The notes under the pieces: model-generated
What the model was told of the DNA's origin: nothing
The model's input: only the letters and a program-made list of their open reading frames with translations
Database searches by the model: none
Source of the DNA: Kitasatospora sp. NBC_01287
GTDB lineage: Bacteria; Actinomycetota; Actinomycetes; Streptomycetales; Streptomycetaceae
NCBI RefSeq assembly: GCF_026340565.1
Contig: NZ_JAPEPB010000001.1
Location: 6,732,001 to 6,796,000, forward strand
Length of the DNA: 64,000 nucleotides
Direction of reading: 5' to 3'
Program-made: the position numbers and the translations under genes
Part shown: positions 1 to 6,393 of the stretch, one piece after another
How positions within the stretch are numbered: position 1 is the stretch's first letter
How the letters are laid out: the number at the start of each line of letters is the position of its first letter

Positions 1-1
1 C

Positions 2-571
2 GTGCTGGCGGTGCGCGGTGACCCGCCCGGCGACCCGAGCGGCGAGTGGGTGCGCCACCCGCAGGGCGTCACCTACGCCTACGAGCTGGTCGAGCTGATC
101 AAGTCGATCGGCGACTTCTGCGTGGGCGTGGCCGCCTCCCCGAACATGCACCCGCGGTCGACCGACTGGGACGACGACATCCGGCACCTGGTCGGCAAGA
201 TCCGGGCCGGCGCCGACTACGCGATCACCCAGATGTTCTTCGAGGTGGAGGACTACCTGCGGCTGCGCGACCGGGTGGTGGCGGCCGGCTGCGAGACGCC
301 GATCATCCCGGAGATCATGCCGGTGACCAACGCCAAGCAGCTTGAGCGCTTCCCGCAGCTGAGCGGTGCGCCGTTCCCGCCCGAGCTGGAGGCCCGGCTG
401 CGCGCGGTGGTCGACGATCCGGCGGCGCTGCGCGAGGTGGGCATGGAGCACGCCACCGCGATGTCCGAGCGGCTGCTCGCCGAGGGCGCGCCGGGTCTGC
501 ACTTCATCACGCTCAACGGCTCGCTGGCCACGCTGCAGATCTACCAGAACCTCGGTCTGCACAGGGGCTGA
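2..571 (+). CDS. metF: Methylenetetrahydrofolate reductase, 3' part
   Basis: Cytosolic FAD enzyme that reduces 5,10-methylene-THF to 5-methyl-THF for methionine synthesis. The frame is open at the left edge, so only the last 189 residues of a protein usually near 300 aa are present; the GTG at position 2 is internal, not a start. Visible family features are the PNMHPRS segment, the ADYAITQMFF stretch carrying the substrate-binding Gln, the IPEIMPVTN strand and the C-terminal GLHFITLN segment that closes the TIM barrel. The assignment rests on these conserved blocks. It is followed after 94 bp by a membrane protein gene on the same strand that has its own ribosome binding site. Confidence 0.93.
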   Translation: MLAVRGDPPGDPSGEWVRHPQGVTYAYELVELIKSIGDFCVGVAASPNMHPRSTDWDDDIRHLVGKIRAGADYAITQMFFEVEDYLRLRDRVVAAGCETPIIPEIMPVTNAKQLERFPQLSGAPFPPELEARLRAVVDDPAALREVGMEHATAMSERLLAEGAPGLHFITLNGSLATLQIYQNLGLHRG

Positions 572-614
572 AGCGGCTCCCGCACGGGATGTGGGGCGGT
601 GGCTGTCGAACAGG

Positions 615-620
615 TACAGT
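615..620 (+). promoter_or_regulatory. Possible -10 element (TACAGT)
   Basis: TACAGT fits the TANNNT -10 pattern and lies 45 bp upstream of the ATG at 666, in the gap after metF. No convincing -35 hexamer is visible at 16-18 bp, so this is a weak call. Confidence 0.3.
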
Positions 621-665
621 CGCCGCACACGCGTGTCGCGCACCAGGCTGGGTGGAGGAACGCCG

Positions 666-1457
666 ATGGGCATCGGGATGCTGGCCTTGTACGCGGCGCT
701 CGCCGTGGTCGCGCTCTGGCTGGTGGCCGAGCTGCTGCTGCAGAACCGGGCCCCGCTGCACTGGCGCGGGGTCGCGCTGGGCGGCTTCCTGCTGGTGGCG
801 GCCGGGATGGCGGTCCACTCGGTGCCGGTGATCGCGGCCGGCGCGCTGGCCTTCACCACCGGTCAGGTCCTCGTCACCCTCTCCGTCAAGCGCGGTTACG
901 CGTCCGGCTGGTCGCTGCGCGGCGCCGACGGTTCGCTGCCGGGCCCGCTCCGCAAGGTGCCGCTGCTCAGCGCGGCCACCAGCGGCGCGGCGGCGGTCGA
1001 GCCGGTGGCCGAGCCGGTGGTCGGCGAGGTCGGGCCGATCGAGGAGCCCGAGCAGCAGGTGCTGCCGGAGCCGGTGCTGGAGGCGGTGACCGCCGAGGGC
1101 GAGTACGGCGTCTACGAGTCGGTCTACGAGCAGCAGCCGCAGGCGGTGCCCTACGGGTACGTCGACCAGCAGCAGCAGCACCAGCAGCAACAACAGCAGC
1201 AGCAGTTCGACCCGAACTACGGCTACCAGCAGCAGGTCCCGGTGGAGTACGGCTACTACCAGCAGCCGCAGCCGCAGGAGTACGCCGGCTACGAGCAGCA
1301 GCAGTGGCAGCAGCAGGCCTACGACCCGAGCCAGTACCAGCCCGAGTACGGCATCCCCCAGCAGCACATCCCGCAGCAGCACATCCCGCAGCAGCACGTC
1401 CCCCAGCAGCAGTCCTACGAGTACTACCAGCAGCCGCAGCACGAGGGTTGGCAGTAG
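666..1457 (+). CDS. Membrane protein with Gln/Tyr-rich cytoplasmic tail
   Basis: 263-residue protein of unknown function. ATG 666 is chosen because GGAGG lies just upstream (651-659) and the hydrophobic N-terminus begins there. Two or three membrane segments lie in about residues 2-75, followed by a KRGYASGW turn. From about residue 155 the tail is almost only Gln, Tyr, Pro and Glu: a run of eight Gln near 170, YGYQQQ/YGYYQQ motifs, and three near-perfect IPQQH pentapeptides near the end encoded by a 15-bp tandem repeat. The tail composition resembles prion-like or condensate-forming sequences; that is inference from composition only. It ends 13 bp from the convergent desaturase gene. Confidence 0.75.
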   Translation: MGIGMLALYAALAVVALWLVAELLLQNRAPLHWRGVALGGFLLVAAGMAVHSVPVIAAGALAFTTGQVLVTLSVKRGYASGWSLRGADGSLPGPLRKVPLLSAATSGAAAVEPVAEPVVGEVGPIEEPEQQVLPEPVLEAVTAEGEYGVYESVYEQQPQAVPYGYVDQQQQHQQQQQQQQFDPNYGYQQQVPVEYGYYQQPQPQEYAGYEQQQWQQQAYDPSQYQPEYGIPQQHIPQQHIPQQHVPQQQSYEYYQQPQHEGWQ

Positions 1458-1470
1458 CCCTCGTGGCGGG

Positions 1471-2877
1471 TCACGCAGGGCCGATCAGGCCCGCCACCAC
1501 GCAGGCCGACATGCCGGCCCTGGCCAGCCCGCCGCCCGGGTGGGCGCCGCCGCCGACCAGGTAGTGGCCGGGGTGGCCCGGCACGGCGTTGGCCGGCCGC
1601 AGGAAGCCGCCGCCGGCACCGGCCAGGGACGGGCGCGGCACCGCGCCGCCCGGTGCCGAGGTCTCCCGCTCGGTGTCCGCCGGAGTGCGCAGCTCCCGCC
1701 GGAGCACCCGCTCCGCCAGGCCGAGTCCGGCCGCGTCCAGCCGCGTGAGCAGCTGGTCGGCGAACCGCTCGGCCCGCCCCGGGACGGTCCAGTCCAGCTG
1801 TGCCTGGGAGGGGACGGTCACGGTCAGGGTGACCGCCTCGTGCTCGGCGTCGGGCCGCAGTGACGGGTCGTCCGGCCGAAGTACCTGCACGGTCGGGCGT
1901 GCACAGAGCCGGGGCGGGCCACCCGTGCCGAACAGCGCGTCCAGCTCCTCGGCCCGGTCGGCGGCGTGCACGACGGTGCGGTGCGCGGTGCCGGGCGGGC
2001 GGGCGCCGCGCAGCGCGAGCAGCACGGTGAACCGGCCGGGCGCCCGCGGGTCACCGGGCGCGGGGCGGAGCACCAGGTCGGCGTCGATCGGCTGGTCCGC
2101 CCCGACCCGCTCGCCGAACCGGAACTCCACCCCGCGCTGCTCGCACCGGCGGAACACCGCGTCGGCCAGGGCGCGCAGGCCGCCCTGGACGTACCAGACG
2201 CCGAAGGTCTGCTCCATGTACGGGATCACCGTGGCGCCGGCGGGCGCGGTGCGCGGGTCGAGGCCGAAGCGCAGCGCGTACTCGGTGAGCAGCGCGGTCA
2301 GCGCCGGGTGGCCGCCGAGCTCGCGGGCGGCCACCTGGTCCAGGCTCGGGGTTCCGCCGCCCGGCAGCAGCCGGGCCAGGCCGCGGCGCGGGGCGGCCGG
2401 GTAGGGGTCGGCGGCCAGCGGGGCGGGGTCGGCGGGCAGCGGCTCCTCCAGCAGCGGGCGGCGGGTGGCCTCCCAGACGGCGCGGCCGCGGTTCATCACC
2501 GCACCCCAGCGCTCGCCGGCGCCGGCCCCCAGCGCGGCGTCCAGCGCCTGGGCGACCCCACCGCGCGAGGCGTTGGGCAGGGCCAGCGCTGTGCCGTCGG
2601 CGAACAGGTGCCGGCTCTCCGGCTCCACCGGGGCCAGCTCCACCAGCTGCTCCAGCGGCTCCCGGCCGGTCTTCAGCGCGAGGTCGCGGTAGACGGCGGG
2701 CAGCGTCAGCAGGGTCGGCCCGGTGTCGAAGGCGAAGCCCTCGTGCTGGTGGCGGCCGAGCATCCCGCCGTAGGTCGGGGCCGCCTCGAAGACCGTCACC
2801 CGGTGGCCGATGGTGGCCAGCCGCGCGGCCGCCGCCAGTCCGCTGATGCCTGCTCCGATGATGACGATCCGTGCCAT
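1471..2877 (-). CDS. FAD-dependent phytoene desaturase-like oxidoreductase
   Basis: 468-residue flavoprotein of the CrtI/amine-oxidase superfamily. The N-terminus is a Rossmann dinucleotide fold (IVIIGAGISGLAAAARL, residues 4-20) followed by the GG-containing FAD loop (EAAPTYGGMLG). The YLVGGGAHPGGGL segment near the C-terminus is the typical CrtI terminal FAD contact. Such enzymes desaturate or oxidise isoprenoids, but no phytoene synthase, GGPP synthase or cyclase gene is in the window, so the substrate is open. ATG 2877 follows the stop of the upstream hydrolase gene by only 11 bp, so the two are very likely cotranscribed and under the divergent PadR regulator. Confidence 0.8.
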   Translation of the reverse strand: MARIVIIGAGISGLAAAARLATIGHRVTVFEAAPTYGGMLGRHQHEGFAFDTGPTLLTLPAVYRDLALKTGREPLEQLVELAPVEPESRHLFADGTALALPNASRGGVAQALDAALGAGAGERWGAVMNRGRAVWEATRRPLLEEPLPADPAPLAADPYPAAPRRGLARLLPGGGTPSLDQVAARELGGHPALTALLTEYALRFGLDPRTAPAGATVIPYMEQTFGVWYVQGGLRALADAVFRRCEQRGVEFRFGERVGADQPIDADLVLRPAPGDPRAPGRFTVLLALRGARPPGTAHRTVVHAADRAEELDALFGTGGPPRLCARPTVQVLRPDDPSLRPDAEHEAVTLTVTVPSQAQLDWTVPGRAERFADQLLTRLDAAGLGLAERVLRRELRTPADTERETSAPGGAVPRPSLAGAGGGFLRPANAVPGHPGHYLVGGGAHPGGGLARAGMSACVVAGLIGPA

Positions 2878-2888
2878 GACGGGTGATC

Positions 2889-3668
2889 CTAATCCGCCGC
2901 GGCGCGGGGCCCGGCGCCCAGCGCTCCCGCCACCGCCCGGGCGAAGGCCTGCGGGTTGTCCAGCATCAGGTTGTGCCCGGCGTCCGGGATCGCCACCAGC
3001 TCGACGCCGGGTCCCGGCAGACCGGCGGTGCCGTCGGCGGCGGGGTAGAGGAAGGCGCGCGGGATCCGCAGGCCGAGCAGCAGCTCGCGCATGGTCGGGG
3101 TGGTGCCCTGGGCCAGTCGCACCGCGCTGCGGTGCAGGGCGGTGCGGCCGGCCAGCCGCATGGTGGACCACCAGTGCGGGCCGACCAGTTCGCGCACCTC
3201 GCGCCAGCCGCCGGCCAGGAACTCCGCTTCGGTGAAGGTGGCGATCCCGCTGCTGCCGGGCCGCTTGGCGGGGGTGACCGGGTCGAGGTTGGCGTCCGCC
3301 AGCACCAGCTTCGCCACCAGGGCGGGATGCCGGTGCGCCAGCACGATCGCGACCGCCCCGCCCATGCTGTGCCCGATCAGCTCCGCCGCGCCCACCCCCG
3401 CCGCGCGCAGCGCGGTCGCGACCGCGTCGGCGTGCGCCTCCAGGGTGTACGGGAAGTCGGTGGGCCGGTCGCTGAGTCCGAAGCCGAGCAGGTCGACCAG
3501 CAGTGAGCGGGGGCCGGCCAGCAGCGGGTGGGCGGCGGTGGCCGCGAAGTACGCGGGGGAGCTGGCACCCAGGCCGTGGAGGTAGACCCGGGCGGGCAGG
3601 GCGGGGTCGCCGGGTAGTTCGACCCAGCGGAGCAGATCGCCGGCCGGGGTGACGGGAGCAGCGTGCAT
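2889..3668 (-). CDS. Alpha/beta hydrolase
   Basis: 259-residue alpha/beta-hydrolase of the small single-domain type. The oxyanion HGLGASS motif, the nucleophile elbow GHSMGG, a late Asp in the AFLYPAADG strand region and the C-terminal DAGHN histidine are visible. Two in-frame ATGs exist (3677 and 3668). The GAGG sequence directly abuts the first and is correctly spaced for the second, so 3668 is chosen. The gene is first in a likely two-gene operon with the desaturase-like flavoprotein and is divergent from the PadR gene 56 bp away. Substrate unknown; an ester or epoxide produced or consumed with the flavoenzyme is one possibility. Confidence 0.82.
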   Translation of the reverse strand: MHAAPVTPAGDLLRWVELPGDPALPARVYLHGLGASSPAYFAATAAHPLLAGPRSLLVDLLGFGLSDRPTDFPYTLEAHADAVATALRAAGVGAAELIGHSMGGAVAIVLAHRHPALVAKLVLADANLDPVTPAKRPGSSGIATFTEAEFLAGGWREVRELVGPHWWSTMRLAGRTALHRSAVRLAQGTTPTMRELLLGLRIPRAFLYPAADGTAGLPGPGVELVAIPDAGHNLMLDNPQAFARAVAGALGAGPRAAAD

Positions 3669-3724
3669 GAAGACCATCCTCGATAGCTAGGTACATCGAT
3701 GCCGAGGTATGACATCGTAGCCCC
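3669..3724. promoter_or_regulatory. Divergent promoter region with repeated ACATCG sites
   Basis: The 56-bp gap between the hydrolase and PadR genes holds two direct copies of ACATCG (3693-3698 and 3712-3717, 19 bp apart) and TATGAC (3708-3713), a possible -10 for the PadR gene placing its transcript start a few bases from ATG 3725. Known PadR operators are often ATGT/ACAT half-sites, so this is the likely binding region. The operator role is inferred from position and motif. Confidence 0.45.
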
Positions 3725-4249
3725 ATGCTGAAGCTGGCGATCCTCGGATTCCTCCACGAGCGGCCGTTGCACGGTTACGAGCTGCGCCGCCACCTGGCCG
3801 CGCTGACCGGCCACGTGCGGCCGATCAGCGACGGCACCCTCTACCCCGCGATCAAGAAGCTGGAGGCGGCCGGCCTGCTCCGGCGCGAGAAGGAGCCCGG
3901 CAGCGCCGCCGCCCCCCGGCACACCCTGCACCTCACCGAAGCGGGCCGGGCCGAGCTGTTCGACATCCTGCGCGGGCCGACCGAGCTGGACATCAGCGAT
4001 GAGAACCGCTGGTTCACCCTGCTCGCCTTCCTGCGCCACCTCGCCGACCCGGCCGCCCAGCGCGCGGTGCTGGAACGCCGGCTGGCCTTCCTGCGGACCC
4101 CGGCGAGCTTCTTCTACGACGGCGAGCGCCCGGTCACCGCCGAGGAGCTGGACGACCCGTTCCGGCAGGGCGTGCTGCTGATCGCGCGGGCCACCAGCCG
4201 GGCCGAACTCGCCTGGCTGGAGGCCACCCTGGAGCGGCTGGCGGGCTGA
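3725..4249 (+). CDS. PadR family transcriptional regulator
   Basis: 174-residue regulator. The N-terminal PadR winged helix is clear: LAILGFLHERPLHGYELRRHL, then SDGTLYPAIKKLEAAGLL as recognition helix and wing approach. The C-terminal half (about 85-174) is a helical effector/dimerisation domain with the DISDENRWFTLLAFL segment seen in the Vir-type subfamily. PadR proteins usually repress the neighbouring divergent gene and release DNA on binding a small molecule or by phosphorylation-independent conformational change. Here the divergent hydrolase/flavoprotein pair is the obvious target, with autoregulation likely because the two starts are only 56 bp apart. Confidence 0.88.
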   Translation: MLKLAILGFLHERPLHGYELRRHLAALTGHVRPISDGTLYPAIKKLEAAGLLRREKEPGSAAAPRHTLHLTEAGRAELFDILRGPTELDISDENRWFTLLAFLRHLADPAAQRAVLERRLAFLRTPASFFYDGERPVTAEELDDPFRQGVLLIARATSRAELAWLEATLERLAG

Positions 4250-4340
4250 GCGCGGCCGGATTGTCAGTGCCCGGCGCGAGCATGGCGGTACACGGGCCGA
4301 CCGGTCCGTGCCACCGCTTTGGACCGGGGGAGTACAGACC

Positions 4341-4856
4341 ATGACCGTCGCAGACCTCCAAGGGGGCTCCTCCCGGGCGGAGGCAGCGGACGAGATCCCG
4401 CTGCGCTCCGTCGACGTCCACCCGGTGCTGCTCAGGGCCGGTGCCCCGCCCGCCGCCCGCGACCTGCTGACCCAGGCGCACCGCACGCTGCTCGCGGCCG
4501 CCGCCGCCGAGGACCCGCTGGAGCGGTACGCCACCGCCCACCTGGCCGCGCTGCGCACCACCGCGGCCGTGCTCGCGGTGCGTGGCCGCCCGGAGAAGAA
4601 CCCGCGCCGTCGCAAGGCGATCCGCAGCGCCTGGGCGGTGCTGCCCGAGGTGGCGCCCGAACTCGCCGAGTGGGCCCTCTACTTCGCGGCCGGCGCGGCC
4701 AAGCGCGCGAGTGCCGAGGCGGGCGTGCCCGGATCCGCCTCGGCCCGGGACGCCGACGACCTGATCCGCAACACCGCGCTGTTCGTCCGTCTGGTCGAGC
4801 GGGTGCTGCAGGTGGAAGGCAATAGGGTGGAGAGGTCAGGCCCGACTTCCTCCTGA
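4341..4856 (+). CDS. HEPN-domain protein (SAV_6107-like)
   Basis: 171-residue all-alpha protein resembling the actinobacterial SAV_6107-type HEPN family. ATG 4341 is used because GGGGGAG lies 8 bp upstream; the longer frame from 4308 has no such site. The segment ERYATAHLAAL gives R62 and H67, an R-x4-H arrangement matching the HEPN RNase signature. A basic patch RPEKNPRRRKA follows at about 87-97. HEPN proteins are often metal-independent RNases, as toxins or in RNA processing, but no partner antitoxin of a known type is next to it. The methyltransferase gene starts 11 bp after its stop, so the two are probably cotranscribed. Function is not established. Confidence 0.7.
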   Translation: MTVADLQGGSSRAEAADEIPLRSVDVHPVLLRAGAPPAARDLLTQAHRTLLAAAAAEDPLERYATAHLAALRTTAAVLAVRGRPEKNPRRRKAIRSAWAVLPEVAPELAEWALYFAAGAAKRASAEAGVPGSASARDADDLIRNTALFVRLVERVLQVEGNRVERSGPTSS

Positions 4857-4867
4857 GGAGACGACCC

Positions 4868-5620
4868 TTGTACCCGACGCGTCCCCGCAGCGCCCTGCGC
4901 ACCGCCGTGGTCTGGGAGGTGGTCCGTACGGCGCTGGAGCGCCGGGCCGCCGAGCTGGACCAGCCCGTGCTGGACGTGCTGGACACGGGGGGCGGCACGG
5001 GCAACTTCGCCGTGCCGGTGGCCAGGCTCGGGCACCGGGTCACCGTGGTGGATCCCAGCCCCGACGCGCTCTTCGCGCTGGAGCGCCGCGCCGCCGAGGC
5101 CGGTGTGACCGATCTGGTCCGCGCGGTGCAGGGCGACACTCAGACGCTGCCCGAGGTGATCGCCCCCGCCTCGGTGGACGCGGTGCTCTGCCACGGCGTC
5201 CTGGAGGTGGTGGACGACCCGGCCGAGGCGCTCGGCCACCTGACCGGCACCCTGCACAAGGGCGGCCTGGTCAGCCTGCTGGCCGCCAACCGCAACGGCG
5301 CGGTGCTGGCCCGGGCGTTGGCCGGCCACTTCGACGAGGCCCGCACCGTGCTCGGTGCCGTCGACGGCCGCTGGGGCACCGGTGACCCGATGCCGCGCCG
5401 CTTCACCGCCGACGAACTGCACGGGCTGGCGGCCGCCGCCGGGCTCAGTGTCGCCTCGGTGCACGGTGTGCGGGTCTTCGCCGACCTGGTGCCCGGGGTC
5501 CTGGTGGACACCGAGCCCGGGGCCATGGAGGCGCTGCTCCGGCTTGAGGAGGCGGCCGCCCAGCAGCCCGCCTTCCACGCCGTCGCCACCCAGCTCCACC
5601 TGCTCGCCGCACTCGACTGA
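4868..5620 (+). CDS. Class I SAM-dependent methyltransferase
   Basis: 250-residue Rossmann-type methyltransferase. Motif I is DTGGGTGNFAVPVA (about residues 38-51), the acidic motif II residue is in VVDPSPDAL, and the QGDTQTLP and VDAVLCHGVLEVVDDP segments are motifs III-IV. The TTG at 4868 is the best start: GAGGAG sits at the correct spacing in the stop region of the HEPN gene. Substrate is unknown; the C-terminal half lacks a recognisable RNA- or DNA-binding domain, so a small molecule is as likely as RNA. Tight spacing with the HEPN gene suggests coexpression. Confidence 0.85.
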   Translation: MYPTRPRSALRTAVVWEVVRTALERRAAELDQPVLDVLDTGGGTGNFAVPVARLGHRVTVVDPSPDALFALERRAAEAGVTDLVRAVQGDTQTLPEVIAPASVDAVLCHGVLEVVDDPAEALGHLTGTLHKGGLVSLLAANRNGAVLARALAGHFDEARTVLGAVDGRWGTGDPMPRRFTADELHGLAAAAGLSVASVHGVRVFADLVPGVLVDTEPGAMEALLRLEEAAAQQPAFHAVATQLHLLAALD

Positions 5621-5647
5621 GTCCGTTCGGGCACTCGGCGGCCGGTC

Positions 5648-5680
5648 CGCTCGTTGCACCCTTGCGGGGTGTGGCGAGCG
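5648..5680 (+). terminator. Hairpin after the methyltransferase gene
   Basis: Outer arms CGCTCG (5648-5653) and CGAGCG (5675-5680) with inner arms CACCC (5657-5661) and GGGTG (5667-5671) and a 5-nt apical loop. It starts 28 bp past the stop. No U tract follows, as is common in this GC-rich group. Confidence 0.5.
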
Positions 5681-5729
5681 CGGTGGACCCGGCCGGCCGC
5701 CGCCCGCTCCGGAACCCGTCGATGGACCG

Positions 5730-5735
5730 TATGAT
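5730..5735 (+). promoter_or_regulatory. Possible -10 of the DUF3040 gene (TATGAT)
   Basis: TATGAT is a near-consensus -10 hexamer in the 221-bp gap before the GTG at 5842. No clear -35 is visible 16-18 bp upstream. Confidence 0.4.
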
Positions 5736-5841
5736 CTGGGTAAAGCCAGAACGCATGACGGCCAGACGCATGGGGCATATGGACCACGACAAGGCCAGGT
5801 GGCGGACCGGTCGCGCTGCGACCGACGAGTAGGAGGACTCC

Positions 5842-6234
5842 GTGCCGCTCTCGGAGCACGAGCAGCAACTGCTCGACCAGATGGAGCGAGCGCTGTACGC
5901 CGAAGATCCCAAGTTCGCGACGGCGCTTGAGGGAACAGGGCTGCGCACCTACACCCGTCGGCGGGTGTACCTGGCCGCGGCGGGATTCGTGGTGGGAGTG
6001 GCCCTCCTGATGGGGGGGATGATCGTATCGCGGCAGCTGATCTGGCTGAGCGTGGTGGGCTTCCTGGTGATGCTCGGATGCGCGCTGCTGGCCGTGGCCG
6101 GCTGGCGCAAGCACCCGGTCCCCGGCCCCGGGGTGGGTCTGCGGGAGGCACCGCCGGCCCGGCGCAAGGCGAGCGTGATGGACCGGATGGAGCAGCGCTG
6201 GCAGCGCCGCCGGGACGAGCACGACGGGCTCTAG
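5842..6234 (+). CDS. DUF3040 membrane protein
   Basis: 130-residue small membrane protein. It begins with the diagnostic LSEHEQQLLDQMERAL...EDPKFA motif of DUF3040, which is restricted to actinobacteria. Two transmembrane helices (about 50-69 and 73-92) are separated by a very short turn, and both ends are predicted cytoplasmic and basic at the C-terminus (RRKASVMDRMEQRWQRRRDEH). GTG 5842 has AGGAGGA upstream. Function unknown; from memory it sits beside the dcw cluster in other streptomycetes too. Confidence 0.85.
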   Translation: MPLSEHEQQLLDQMERALYAEDPKFATALEGTGLRTYTRRRVYLAAAGFVVGVALLMGGMIVSRQLIWLSVVGFLVMLGCALLAVAGWRKHPVPGPGVGLREAPPARRKASVMDRMEQRWQRRRDEHDGL

Positions 6235-6338
6235 GCCCCAGCGCGCCGAGCCGCGGGTGCGCCGAGCCCCGGCGCGGTCCGAGACGCCGCCCAGGCGGGC
6301 GGGTCCGCCGGATCGGCCAGGTCGACCGGTCGAACGAC

Positions 6339-6372
6339 AAGGGCGGGTGATCCGAGAGGATCACCCGCCCTT
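6339..6372. terminator. Bidirectional terminator
   Basis: Perfect 15-bp inverted repeat (6339-6353 and 6358-6372) with a GAGA tetraloop, starting AA and ending TT. It lies between the convergent DUF3040 and transglutaminase genes and can serve both. Confidence 0.85.
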
Positions 6373-6393
6373 CGCGTTGCCCGCGTGGCCGCG

